Source: Tessaracoccus aquimaris
Lineage (GTDB): Bacteria; Actinomycetota; Actinomycetes; Propionibacteriales; Propionibacteriaceae
Reading direction: 5' to 3'
Assembly (NCBI RefSeq): GCF_001997345.1
Contig: NZ_CP019606.1
Location: forward strand, 1,302,001 to 1,366,000
Length of the DNA stretch: 64,000 nt
A program made the position numbers and the translations under genes. The notes beneath the pieces are model-generated. The model did no database searches. It was given only the letters and a program-made list of their open reading frames with translations, and was not told the origin of the DNA. How positions within the stretch are numbered: the first letter of the stretch is position 1; each line of letters starts with the position of its first letter. Shown here in pieces: positions 9,542 through 19,158 of this stretch.

Positions 9542-10333
9542 TCACCGCCAGATGCGCGGTCGCGCATCCTTGGTTGGGGCGGCCTGGTCCCAGAGCCGAC
9601 GCCAGCGGGGCGTCTGTTCCAGCGACGGGACTGAGGGCCCCTCGGCGCGCCGCCGCTCGACGGCCCACCAGCTCAGGTCGCCCTCGTGGACGAGTTGCTC
9701 CACGCGGTGCTGCAGTTCCGCGGTCGCCTCGGCGAGGCCCTGGCCGCGCGGGTAGATGGGGGCACCGAACCGGATCGACACCTTTGGCCGCGCGCGCAGC
9801 GGCAGCTTCAGGATGTCCTTCAGCTTGAACGTACCGACCAGGCCGACGGGGACCACCGCGACGTTGTGCTGCCCTGCGATGCCCGCCGCGACGTCGGAGA
9901 ACTCCCCCACCTGTCGCCCGGCAGATGGGTCGTCGGTGAAGACCACCACGTTGCGGCCCCGCGCAAGCGAGCGTGAGGGCGTGACGTTGGTCGGGCGCAG
10001 CCGCGACGGGAGCGAGAGCCGCAGCAACTGGTAGTCCAGGGCGCCCTGCTCGTTGGCGGCCAGCACGAACGGGTGGCGAAGGCCCGTCAGGGAGTCGTCA
10101 CCGACCAGTTCGATGTCGAAGCGGAAGCCGAGGAGGCGGAGCATCAGGTGCCTGCCCGGACGCTCCGTCCGGAACCCCAGTTCGCGGGCCACGACCGGAC
10201 GGGGCGGCACACCCGCGGGGCGACGGCGGCGCAGCGTGGCGGTCAACGCGTCGAGGAGGTCGGCGGGCAGCGTGAACTGCGGCCGCTTCTTCGACCTGCG
10301 GCTCTGCGCCCAGGAGGGCAGGTCCCTGCTCAT
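9542..10333 (-). CDS. PlsC-like lysophospholipid acyltransferase family protein
   Basis: A 263-residue member of the LPLAT/PlsC superfamily, which transfers acyl chains to glycerolipid or related acceptors. The segment HPFVLAANEQGALDYQLL (about residue 110) occupies the place of the catalytic HX4D block, but the classical His/Asp pair is not clear. The later block VVFTDDPSAGR and the VVPVGLVGTFKLKD strand match the family fold. The usual FPEGTRS motif is missing, so the family call is moderate. The ATG at 10333 overlaps the stop of the LarA-domain gene by 4 nt, so the two are probably coupled. Confidence 0.65.
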   Translation of the reverse strand: MSRDLPSWAQSRRSKKRPQFTLPADLLDALTATLRRRRPAGVPPRPVVARELGFRTERPGRHLMLRLLGFRFDIELVGDDSLTGLRHPFVLAANEQGALDYQLLRLSLPSRLRPTNVTPSRSLARGRNVVVFTDDPSAGRQVGEFSDVAAGIAGQHNVAVVPVGLVGTFKLKDILKLPLRARPKVSIRFGAPIYPRGQGLAEATAELQHRVEQLVHEGDLSWWAVERRRAEGPSVPSLEQTPRWRRLWDQAAPTKDARPRIWR

Positions 10334-11849
10334 CGCACGTCGCCCAACGCCAGCCCTGGGCCGCGCAGCATCGTGATGCTCGGGTGCATGCCGACGGTGC
10401 CCGAGGCGATCTCGAGGGCGTCGGCGTAGGTGGTGGCCGCGCGATGCCCGAGCAGCGCAGCGACGCGACGGTCTCCCCCGACCCAGATGACGTCGGAGAA
10501 CCGGCTCGATGCGCTGGCCAGTTCGTACCACTGCTGGTAGACGCGCAGCGGATGGTCGGCGAAGTTCTTGCGGTACAGGTCGAGGTACCACTCGTCGTCG
10601 ACCGAGCTGGGCTGGAAGTCGGCGGCGATCTCCGCGGGATCGGTCGTGACGGGCAGCACCTTCGCGAAGAAGTCCGCAGCGCTGGACTGGCGACGGTTGG
10701 AGAACCGGTTGCGCAGCGGATGGAACGCGATCAGCACGCCGCCCTCGCGGGCAAGCGGCGCCTCCAGGTGGCTGCCTGCGCGGGTGACCAGGGCGTGGTG
10801 CGCGGCGCCGAGCGGCGACCCGATGGCGTCGACCGGGTCGATGGAGGGGCCCCACACCGAGGTGACGAGCACGTCGGCCGAGCCCTTCACCTCGACGGCG
10901 TTGGCGGCCTGCCACACCTCGCGCGAGTCGTTCAGCGCCGCGGAGAAGGCACCACCGACCACGTCGATGACCGCGTAGTCGGCACGGGGGTTGCCGTTGA
11001 CCAGTTGGGCACCCTGACGGGGAAGCGCCGCGATGATCTGCCGGGACGCGGCGAACGCCAACCGGTCGCTGAGGCGCCATTCCCATTCGCGGCTCGACAG
11101 GAAGCGAAGCCCGGGGCGAGCAGCGGCTGGCCGAGGACCGCGAGCAGCGCGAAGCCGGGCACCTTTTCCTGGATCAGGTCGCTGACGCCGCGCTCGAACT
11201 CGCGGTCGGGGGCGACGCCACCGATCCGGTCAAGCGTGGTCAGGTCGGTCAGGCCGAGCGCGAGCGGGCAGCGCTCCGAGTCGTCGCCGCGGATGCCGAT
11301 CACGACCACGAGGTCGGACTGGGCGACCCGCCGGTTCACGCGCACCGTGGTGCCGTCCACCTCGCCGACGGAGACGAGGTCGGGACTCGTCACGTCATGG
11401 CTCGTGATGAGCCCGTCAGGCAGGAACGACGTGGCGACCCGGTCGCCGAGCACCCGGGTGACCTGCTGCGTGTTCCAGCGCTGCTTCAGGCCGTTGGCGA
11501 CCACGATCTCGACGTCGTCGACCCCGTTGCGGGCCGCGATCTCCAGGACCCGCTCTGCGAGCGTGCGGCGCGGGTCGAAGTGGGGCCGTGGCAGCGGCGC
11601 GTCGGCGTCGACGATGACCAGCGTGAGCCGGGTGTCGGGGCGCAACTGCTCCGAGAGCGGCGCGACGCCTGTCGGGGCGCCGACCGCGGCGTCGATCAGG
11701 CCGACGGGGTCCGAGGACTCCTCAGCGTCGGCGGCGTAGACCACCTGGGTGCCGATGCCGAAGCGCTCCAACCGAAGCTGGGCTCCCGACATCGTCATGA
11801 GGTGCGGGGTCTTTTCGTCGACCTCCAGCACAAACCCGGGACGAGACAT
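10330..11849 (-). CDS. LarA-like (DUF2088) domain protein; internal frameshift
   Basis: A 506-residue protein after repair, resembling the LarA/DUF2088 fold of nickel-dependent lactate racemase. The N-terminal half has VIVDADAPLPRPHFDP and DVEIVVANGLKQRWNTQQV, corresponding to the LarA substrate-binding strands. SHDVTSPDLVSVGEVDGT and VNRRVAQSDLVVVIG match the next conserved blocks, and the C-terminal half has ADVLVTSVWGPSIDPVD. The ATGTH-type histidine of LarA is replaced (ANGLK), and no larB, larC or larE genes for the nickel-pincer cofactor are in view, so lactate racemase activity is doubtful. One base is missing at 11110-11116; adding it joins LLAPGLRFLSSREWEW. Sits 16 nt after the reductase-HAD gene. 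Confidence 0.7.
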
Positions 11850-11865
11850 CAGCGGTCCTTTCCGT

Positions 11866-14213
11866 TCACGACATCTTGAGGCGAGGCAGCGGAGACATCT
11901 CCGGCCACTCGACGATTGACCAGCCCTTGGACTTGGCGGCGCGCATCAACCCGATGTCCGGGCTGACGGCGACCGGGTTGCCAACGGCGTTGAGCATCGG
12001 CAGGTCGACGTGGCTGTCGGCATAGCCGAACGAGTTGGCCAGGTTGATGCCGTGCAGTTGGGCGTAGTGGTTCAGCCACGCGGAGCGTGACTCCCCCACC
12101 ATGGGCGGGCCGCTGAGGAAGCCGGTGCAGATCCCGTTCTCGTCGGTGGCCAGTTCGGCGGCGACGATGGTGTCGAACAGGCCCTCGAACGGCCGGGTGA
12201 GTGGCCGGATCACGCCGGTCATCAGGATGGTGGTGTGGCCGGCGTCGCGGTGCTCGCGGATGCGGCGGATCGCGTCGGGCGACATCCGGTCGAGGATCAG
12301 CGGCGACAGCTTCTCGTCGACGTAGCTCTCCAGCGCGGCCAGGTCGGCGCCCGCGTAGCGGCGGTAGATGGAGCGCAGGAACACGCCCCTGTCGCGACGC
12401 TCCGCGCCCAGGTACATCGGCAGTTGCAGCGCGAGGCTTGCGACCTCCCCGATCCGCCGCAGCGGCGACAGCTCGGGAAGCCGCGCCCAGAGGTAGGTCT
12501 CGACGACGTTGGTGGCCATCACGGTGCCGTCAAGGTCGAACGCGGCGAGCACGGTGCCCGGCTCGGCGGGCTTGAGGTCGCGGAAGGTGGTGGAGCGCCC
12601 CTTGCGGCGCTTGCGGGCCGCCTCGAGTCGGCGCACCGGATCCGTGATGGCCGGGATGTGCACCTCCTCCATGTAGTGCTTCCACTCGAAGCTGGCCGAG
12701 TCGAAGCCGAACCGGTCGCGGTCGTCGGGGTGCAGCGAGTGGTGCAGCGCGAGCGTGCAGTCGTCGACGAAGTGGAGCTCCGACTGCAGGTACTCGCCGT
12801 ACAGCGTCATGTACTTGCCGAGGAACTCGAGTTGCTTGCGGGACTTGTCGAGCGAGGCGGCCAACTGCCTGGTCTTCTTGCCACGGGGGGCGAAGCTGAT
12901 CAGCTTGTTGCCGATCCTCACGCCCTTGTCGGCGAGCCTCATGAACATCTCGACGGGCTCGGCGCCGGGGAAGTTCCAGGTCGCAAGCGGGGTCGAGCCC
13001 TGCCCGGAGGTGTAGGGGTGCTCGCTGAAGTAGTTGCGGACGTGTTCGTAGACGCCGCGGAACGTGAGCGGGTTCCTGGCACCGGAACTGCAGTGGTAGT
13101 ACTCGGGCTGGCCGATCTCCGGCGTGGTCGCACAGACCGCGACGATCGCGTTGACGACGAAGTCGCACGGGATGATGTCGATGACGGCGTCGGGCGAGGC
13201 GGGGAACTCGGGCAGTTGGCCGCGGCCGTAGGCCAGGATGATCGGGTCGGCCATCTTGAACCCCTCGATCCACCCCGGGTACGGGTTGGTGAGCGAGGAT
13301 TCGACGATGGCGGGCCGCACGATGGAGGCCATGAAGTCGCCGCTGAGGTCGGCGACGACGCGCTCAGCCAGCGCCTTGGCGAAGGTGTAGACGTCGGTCC
13401 AGCCGAGCGAGCGGGCCCGCTCGGTGCCTGCCGCGACGAGTTCCTGCTTGACCCACTCCTGGCGGCGTCGCTCGGTGTCCTCCGAGGTCGTCAGGTAGCC
13501 GGCCTGGCGGTGCAGCGCCTCCGCCTCCTTGCGCAGCTTGGTGAGCTGTTCGGAACTGCGGGAGCGGGCCTCGACGTGCTCCTTCATGGCGAGCGCGGCG
13601 CGGGTCTCCGCCTCGTAGTCGATGTCGTGGATGTGCGCGGCCTCGGGGATGGCCCCCGGCGCCTGCCCGCGGTGTAGGCGGTCGACACGTGCAGGTAGTG
13701 CGGGATCTTGACGAGGTTGCCCTCGTCGTCGGAGCAGGCCTCGCGCAGCTTCGTCAGCAGCGCCTTGGTGCCGACGACGTTGGTCATGAACGCCTGGTCG
13801 ATGGGCGGGTCGAACGAGACGTCTCCCGCGCAGTGCAGCAGCACGTCGAGGTCACGGGGCAGGTCCGGAACCTGCGGCAGGTCGCCCTCGATGACCTCGA
13901 CGCGGCTGGCCATCAGTTCCTCGACGCCGCCCGCATCGCGCACGACGTCGGCGAAGATCTTCTTCTTCAGCAGGCTGGCGACGCGCTCCGCGGCGGTCAC
14001 CGATCCCTTGCGGCGCACCAGCACGGCGGTGCGGGTGTCGGGGCACTCGGTGAGCACCTTCCAGAGGATCTGCTCACCGATGAAGCCGGTGACGCCGGTC
14101 ATCACGATCTTCTTGCCCGCGAGGAGGTCGCTGATCCTGCCGTCGAGCAGCGGCGGCACGTGCACCGTCCCGGGTGAGCTCACCCCGAACGTGCTAGCGG
14201 GTGGTTTGACCAT
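11866..14213 (-). CDS. Fatty acyl-CoA reductase-like SDR fused to HAD-IB hydrolase; internal frameshift
   Basis: A 782-residue bifunctional protein. Residues about 30-500 form an extended SDR of the fatty acyl-CoA reductase (male-sterility, NAD_binding_4) type: cofactor loop TGVTGFIGEQ, catalytic pair in DVYTFAKA (YxxxK), then SIVRPAIVESS and a C-terminal FAR-like domain. Residues about 545-782 form a HAD-IB hydrolase with DLDGT, the Thr of ILMTGVIRPL, and GYADSHVDLPML. Fatty acyl-CoA reductases make aldehydes or alcohols from acyl-CoA; the HAD substrate is unknown. One base is missing in the C run 13653-13657, and repair joins TAYTAGRRRGAIPEAAH. The ATG overlaps the hisA stop (TGATG), probably a coupled position rather than a functional link. 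Confidence 0.8.
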
Positions 14214-14944
14214 CACAGCTCCCCTTCGGCGACCTGCAGGGCCTCCTCGATCGTGAAGCGGCCGACGTAGAGGGCGGTGCCGACGATGGCGCCCTCGACG
14301 CCCTGGGGCACGAGGCGGCGCAGGTCGCGCAGGTTCTCCAGCGTCGCGATGCCGCCGGAGGCGATCACCTTCTTGCCGCTGCGCGCGGCGACCGCCGTCA
14401 GAAGTTCGGTGTTGGGCCCGGTCAGCATGCCGTCGGCGTTGACGTCGGTGACCACGAAGCGCTCGCAGCCCGCCGCGACGAGCCGGTCGAGGGTCTCCAT
14501 CCAGGGGCCTCCCTCCGTGGTCCAGCCGCGGGCCGCAAGGTTCTCGCCGCGCACGTCGAGGCCGATCGCGACCCGGTCGCCGTGTTCGGCGACGATCCGG
14601 TCGCACCACTGCGGGTTCTCGAGAGCTGCGGTGCCGATGTTGACGCGGCGCGCCCCCGTGGCGAGCGCCCGGTTCAGCGACTCGTCGTCGCGGATGCCGC
14701 CGGAGAGTTCCACCTGGATGTCGAGATTGCCCACGATGTCGCGCAGCAGGTCGGCGTTGCTTCCGCGACCGAACGCGGCGTCCAGGTCGACGAGGTGCAG
14801 CCAGGAGGCGCCGCCGTCCTGCCAGCGCATCGCGGCCTTCAGCGGGTCGCCGAACTCCTTCTGGGTTCCAGCGACCCCCTGCACGAGCTGAACGGCCTGA
14901 CCGCCCTGCACATCAACGGCCGGCAAAAGCTCCAAAGTCTCCAC
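14213..14944 (-). CDS. priA: Phosphoribosyl isomerase A (HisA/TrpF bifunctional PriA)
   Basis: A (beta/alpha)8 barrel isomerising ProFAR in histidine synthesis. In actinobacteria the same enzyme (PriA) usually also does the TrpF step of tryptophan synthesis. The N-terminus [18 protein letters not shown] carries the first catalytic Asp, [13 protein letters not shown] is the first phosphate site, [14 protein letters not shown] the second catalytic Asp, and [12 protein letters not shown] the second phosphate site. The GTG start at 14944 gives 243 residues, matching the family. No trpF is seen beside the trp genes at 41772-46774, which fits a dual role but does not prove it. Confidence 0.93.
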   Translation of the reverse strand: METLELLPAVDVQGGQAVQLVQGVAGTQKEFGDPLKAAMRWQDGGASWLHLVDLDAAFGRGSNADLLRDIVGNLDIQVELSGGIRDDESLNRALATGARRVNIGTAALENPQWCDRIVAEHGDRVAIGLDVRGENLAARGWTTEGGPWMETLDRLVAAGCERFVVTDVNADGMLTGPNTELLTAVAARSGKKVIASGGIATLENLRDLRRLVPQGVEGAIVGTALYVGRFTIEEALQVAEGEL

Positions 14945-14972
14945 GACGTCACACCCTATCCGAACACCCTCA

Positions 14973-15584
14973 TCAGAGCTTCCGAAGCCAGGTGGCGATG
15001 AGGTGCGCCCCGGCTTCGCCCGACTTCTCGGGGTGGAACTGTGTCGAGGCGAGGTTGCCCCGTTCGACGGCGGCAACGAACCGGCCGTCCTCGTGCTCGG
15101 CGGTCGCCACGAGGGCGTCGTCGGGCCCGGTGAGCGCCGCGTAGGAGTGCACGAAGTAGAACCGCTCCCCCGCGGGGCCGCCGAACAGGCTCATGCCGTC
15201 GGCGGGCTGAACGGTGTTCCAGCCCATGTGTGGCAGCCGCCTCGCGGGGAGCGTGTCGACGCTGCCGCGCAGCACCCCGACCCCGGGGGTGACGGTGCCG
15301 TGCTCGGTGCCCTGCTCGAACAGGATCTGGTGCCCGACGCAGATGCCGAGCAGCGGCCGGTCGGCCGCGACCCACTCGCGGATCAGATCGACGCCGCCCG
15401 CCTGCGTCAGCCCCCGCATGCAGGCGGCGAAGGCGCCGACGCCCGGCACGACGAGGGCGTCCTGGCGACGCAGTTCACCGAGGTCGGACGTGACGCTGAC
15501 GTCGGCGCCGGCGTTGGCGAACGCCCGGGCAGCCGAGTGCAGGTTGCCCGAGCCGTAGTCGAACAGGCCGACGCGCCGGTTCAG
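14973..15584 (-). CDS. hisH: Imidazole glycerol phosphate synthase glutaminase subunit HisH
   Basis: Supplies ammonia from glutamine to HisF. The class I glutaminase nucleophile is the Cys in [13 protein letters not shown], and the catalytic His/Glu are in FHPEKSG near the C-terminus. The family N-terminus [20 protein letters not shown] is present. No ATG or GTG exists before it; the only placed candidate is a CTG at 15584 that overlaps the hisB stop (CTCTGA), giving 203 residues. The first ordinary start, a GTG at 15449, would delete the fold's first strands. The start is therefore uncertain. hisF is not in the window. Confidence 0.9.
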   Translation of the reverse strand: MNRRVGLFDYGSGNLHSAARAFANAGADVSVTSDLGELRRQDALVVPGVGAFAACMRGLTQAGGVDLIREWVAADRPLLGICVGHQILFEQGTEHGTVTPGVGVLRGSVDTLPARRLPHMGWNTVQPADGMSLFGGPAGERFYFVHSYAALTGPDDALVATAEHEDGRFVAAVERGNLASTQFHPEKSGEAGAHLIATWLRKL

Positions 15585-16189
15585 AGCGCGCCCTTCGTGC
15601 TCGGGATCCCCTGCTGGCGGGGGTCGATCTCGACTGCCTCGCGCAGCGCGCGGGCAAGGGCCTTGAACTCGGCCTCCACGATGTGGTGCGGGTCGCGTCC
15701 AGACAGCAGGCGCAGGTGCAGGCAGAGGCCAGCGTTGAGCGCGAGCGCCTCGAAGACGTGGTACGTCATTGACCCGGCGTACGGCACCCCGGAGCCGCCG
15801 ATCAGCGCGTACGGCTGGCCCTCCGGCTCGCCCTGGCAGGTGACGTAGGGGCGGCCCGCGACATCGACGACCACGTCGGCGACGGCCTCGTCGAGCGGGA
15901 TGACGGCGTGCCCGTAGCGGCGGATGCCCGCCTTGTCGCCCAACGCCTCCTTGAGAGCCTGGCCGATGCAGATGGCGGTGTCCTCGACGGTGTGGTGGCC
16001 GTCGATGTGCAGGTCGCCCTCCGCCTTGACCGTGAGGTCGATCAGCGAATGCTTCGACAGCGCCGTCAGCATGTGGTCATAGAACCCGACGCCGGTGGAG
16101 ATTTCGGACGTGCCGGTGCCGTCGAGGTCCAGGGTGACGGTGATCGTCGACTCGCTGGTGGAGCGGCTGATGGTCGCGGTGCGGCTCAT
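15581..16189 (-). CDS. hisB: Imidazoleglycerol-phosphate dehydratase
   Basis: Mn2+-dependent dehydratase of histidine synthesis, here the monofunctional form (202 residues, no phosphatase domain). Metal-binding His/Glu blocks [11 protein letters not shown] and [18 protein letters not shown] are intact, as is GVGFYDHML near residue 35. The start overlaps the hisC stop by 4 nt and the end overlaps hisH. Confidence 0.97.
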   Translation of the reverse strand: MSRTATISRSTSESTITVTLDLDGTGTSEISTGVGFYDHMLTALSKHSLIDLTVKAEGDLHIDGHHTVEDTAICIGQALKEALGDKAGIRRYGHAVIPLDEAVADVVVDVAGRPYVTCQGEPEGQPYALIGGSGVPYAGSMTYHVFEALALNAGLCLHLRLLSGRDPHHIVEAEFKALARALREAVEIDPRQQGIPSTKGAL

Positions 16190-17277
16190 GAGGGGTTCCC
16201 TTCCAGTGGTGGCGAAAGCTCGTCGAGGGCGCTTCGCAGGATGGCCATCTCGTCGGGGGTGCCCGCCGAGACGCGCAGGAAGCCTGCAGGCCCGGTCTCG
16301 CGGATCAGGATGCCGCGATCCAGCAGATCCTGCCAGACGCGGTGCCTGTCGGGGAACCGCCCGAACAGCGAGAAGTTCGATTCGGAGTCGATCACCTCGT
16401 AGCCGCGACCGCGGGCCCAGTCCTCGAACGCGCGGGCCTCGGCCGCGAGCGAGCGGACCTGGGCGAGCAGTTCGTCGGAATGCGCCAGCGCGACGCGGGC
16501 GATGGCCTGCGTCTGGGCGCTGAGGTGGTACGGCAGTCGCACGATCCGGCAGGCGTCGACGATGGCGGGGGCCGCGGCGAGGTAGCCGACCCGGCCCCCC
16601 GCCAGCGCGAACGCCTTCGACATGGTGCGCGACACGATCAGCCTCGGGTGTTTCGCCAGCAGTTCGAGCGCGCTCGGCCCGCTGGAGAACTCCTGGTAGG
16701 CCTCATCCACGACAAGCAGCGTGTCGCTGCCCTCGAGCACGGCCTCGATGGTGGCCAGGTCGACGGTGGTGCCGGTCGGGTTGTTCGGGGTCGTGATCAG
16801 CGTCACCGTCGGGCGGTGCTCCGCGATCGCGCCGAGCACCAGGTCGGCGTCGAGGGTGTAGTCGGGGTGGCGCGGCACCGTCACGTACTCGGTGCAGGTG
16901 TTGCGCGCGTACTCCGGGTACATCGAGTAGGTCGGCGTGAACGTCAGGACGCGGCGCCCCGGGCCACCGAACGCGGTGAGCAGGTGCGCCATCACCTCGT
17001 TGGAGCCGTTGGCCACCCACACGTTCTCGGCGCTCAGGCCGTGGCCGAGGTACGCGGCGAGGTCGCCGCGCAGCCCGAGCGCCTCGCGATCCGGGTAACG
17101 GTTGAGGGTGCCAGCGGCGGACACGATCGCGGCGGCCATCTCGTGCCGGATCACCTGCGACGGCGGGTACGGGTTCTCGTTGACGTTGAGGACGATCGGC
17201 ACGTCGATCTGCGGCGCCCCGTAGGGCTCCTGGCCGACGAGGTCGTCGCGCAGCGGCAGGTCGGCGAGGCTGATCAC
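16186..17277 (-). CDS. hisC: Histidinol-phosphate aminotransferase
   Basis: PLP enzyme that transfers the amino group from glutamate to imidazole acetol phosphate. The PLP lysine lies in [17 protein letters not shown], the cofactor-binding block in [13 protein letters not shown], and the conserved N-terminal [11 protein letters not shown] is present. Length 363 residues. Overlaps hisD by 4 nt, so hisD-hisC-hisB-hisH-priA read as one operon. Confidence 0.95.
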   Translation of the reverse strand: MISLADLPLRDDLVGQEPYGAPQIDVPIVLNVNENPYPPSQVIRHEMAAAIVSAAGTLNRYPDREALGLRGDLAAYLGHGLSAENVWVANGSNEVMAHLLTAFGGPGRRVLTFTPTYSMYPEYARNTCTEYVTVPRHPDYTLDADLVLGAIAEHRPTVTLITTPNNPTGTTVDLATIEAVLEGSDTLLVVDEAYQEFSSGPSALELLAKHPRLIVSRTMSKAFALAGGRVGYLAAAPAIVDACRIVRLPYHLSAQTQAIARVALAHSDELLAQVRSLAAEARAFEDWARGRGYEVIDSESNFSLFGRFPDRHRVWQDLLDRGILIRETGPAGFLRVSAGTPDEMAILRSALDELSPPLEGNPS

Positions 17278-18575
17278 GCGCGCCGCCTGACGGTGACGGC
17301 CGCGGCATGCCCCGGCAACTGCTCGGCGTTGGCGAACCGCTCGACGCCGTCGGCGATGGCCATCAGGCCCTGCTCGTCGTAGCTGATCACGTGCACGGTG
17401 CGCACGAAGGATCGCACCGTCAGGCCCGACGAGTGCGCCCCGGCACCCGCGGTCGGCAGCACGTGCGTCGACCCGGCGGAGTAGTCGCCGAGCGAGACGG
17501 GCGAGTAGTCGCCGACGAAGATGGCGCCCGCGTTGCGGATCCTTGCGGCGACCGAGTCGGCGTCCGCCGTCTGGATCTCGAGGTGCTCGGCCGCGTACGC
17601 GTCGGCGACCGCGATCGCCTGGTCGAGGTCGCGCACCAGCACGACGGCCGACTGCTCCCCCGTCAGCGCGGTGCGGATCCGGTCGGCGTTGGGCGCGTCG
17701 ACGACCTGCCGTTCGACCTCCGCCTGAACCTTCTCGGCCAGCGCGGTCGAGGCGGTGATCAGGACGGAGCCCGCCAGCGGGTCGTGCTCGGCCTGGGAGA
17801 TCAGGTCGGCCGCGACAAAGACGGGGTTCGCGGTGTCGTCGGCGACGATCGCGATCTCGGTGGGGCCCGCCTCCGAGTCGATGCCGACCCGGCCGCGCAC
17901 GAGGCGCTTGGCGGCCACCACGTAGATGTTGCCGGGGCCGGTGATCAGCGACACGGGCTCGACGATGTCCTCGACACCGTAGGCGAACATCGCGACGGCC
18001 TGGGCACCGCCGACGGCGTAGACCTCGTCAACGCCGAGCAGGTGGCACAGCGCGAGGATGTTGGGGTGCGGCAGGCCACCGAACTCGCGCTGCGGCGGGG
18101 AGGCGACCGCGATGGAGCCGACGCCCGCGACCTGCGCTGGGACGACGTTCATGATCACGCTTGAGGCCAGCGGCGCAAGGCCGCCAGGCACGTACAGGCC
18201 GACGCGGTCGACGGGGATGTTGCGCAGCGAGACGCGCGCGCCCTCGGCGAGGATCGCGGGCGCGGGGTTGGTGTCGACCTCGAGTTCCTGGGCGACCTGA
18301 CGGCGGCGCCGGATCGACTCCCCGAAGGCGTCAGCCAGGTCGGGGTCGAGGTCGGCGGCGGCCTTGGCCAGCACGTCGGCAGACACGCGAAGCGAGGTGG
18401 GCGCGACGCCGTCGAAGCGCTCCGAGTACTCCATGATGGCGGCCTCGCCGCGATGCGCGACGTCGGCGACGATGGGCCGCACCACGTCAAGGGCCGCATC
18501 CACGTCGAACTGACCCCGCGGCAGGCGCGTCCGGTAGGCGCCGTCGACGCCCGTGAAATCAAGAGTTTGGAGCAC
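17274..18575 (-). CDS. hisD: Histidinol dehydrogenase
   Basis: Zn2+-dependent NAD enzyme that oxidises histidinol to histidine in two steps. Conserved blocks are [51 protein letters not shown] and [24 protein letters not shown] at 18575 gives 433 residues, matching the family; the frame stays open further upstream but adds only basic, non-conserved residues. First gene of the his cluster, with 10 nt to the membrane protein upstream. Confidence 0.95.
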   Translation of the reverse strand: MLQTLDFTGVDGAYRTRLPRGQFDVDAALDVVRPIVADVAHRGEAAIMEYSERFDGVAPTSLRVSADVLAKAAADLDPDLADAFGESIRRRRQVAQELEVDTNPAPAILAEGARVSLRNIPVDRVGLYVPGGLAPLASSVIMNVVPAQVAGVGSIAVASPPQREFGGLPHPNILALCHLLGVDEVYAVGGAQAVAMFAYGVEDIVEPVSLITGPGNIYVVAAKRLVRGRVGIDSEAGPTEIAIVADDTANPVFVAADLISQAEHDPLAGSVLITASTALAEKVQAEVERQVVDAPNADRIRTALTGEQSAVVLVRDLDQAIAVADAYAAEHLEIQTADADSVAARIRNAGAIFVGDYSPVSLGDYSAGSTHVLPTAGAGAHSSGLTVRSFVRTVHVISYDEQGLMAIADGVERFANAEQLPGHAAAVTVRRRA

Positions 18576-18585
18576 GGGCCTGAGT

Positions 18586-19158
18586 CTAGTGTGTGACGAC
18601 GATGTCGCTCTCCACCTGCTCAATGCGTGGCTCTGGCCAGAAGGCGGAGAGCAGCATGATGGGCGTCACCGCCGCGAACGGGCCGACGATCAGCGCCGAG
18701 AGGGCCCTCAGTTGCAGGTCGACCTGCACCACGTCGCCCGCCGATGCGGCGGCCAGCCGGGCGTCGAACCCGGAGGTGCCGATCACGATGCCGAACCGCC
18801 ACGCCATCAGGGAGGCGCCGAGCGCCGCGAGCATCGGTACGACCGTCACGACCCAGCCGCGCTTGTGGAGCATCAGCCAGCCCACGATGCCGATCAGCAG
18901 GCCGATGCTGCCCGTGATCACCGTGAAGCTGACGTCGGCCCCGACGATGCCCGCCAGGTTCAGCTCGGACATCGTCGCGGACAGGTCGTCGCGCACCGCG
19001 TACGACGGCAGCGGCGTCGTCTTGGCCCACAGCAGCCCGCCGAGCGCCCCCATCACGACGCAGCCTGCGAAGAACACGGCGACGCGCCAGTAGGTGCGAC
19101 CCCACAGCTCGGCGAGCTGCCCGCTCGGCGGGGTGACCGTCAGTGTCGGTTCGACCAT
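18586..19158 (-). CDS. DUF2567-like membrane protein
   Basis: A 190-residue protein with about four predicted helices (residues about 25-45, 72-93, 100-120 and 150-170), and an N-terminal [15 protein letters not shown] stretch. It resembles small actinobacterial proteins annotated DUF2567 that lie beside hisD; no function is known to me. Its ATG overlaps the dnaE stop by 1 nt, and hisD follows after 10 nt. Confidence 0.7.
   Translation of the reverse strand: MVEPTLTVTPPSGQLAELWGRTYWRVAVFFAGCVVMGALGGLLWAKTTPLPSYAVRDDLSATMSELNLAGIVGADVSFTVITGSIGLLIGIVGWLMLHKRGWVVTVVPMLAALGASLMAWRFGIVIGTSGFDARLAAASAGDVVQVDLQLRALSALIVGPFAAVTPIMLLSAFWPEPRIEQVESDIVVTH

Noticed and set aside
9542..10333. Classical plsC
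   Set aside because: The FPEGTRS-type motif and a clear HX4D pair are not visible, so only the superfamily is assigned and no symbol is given.
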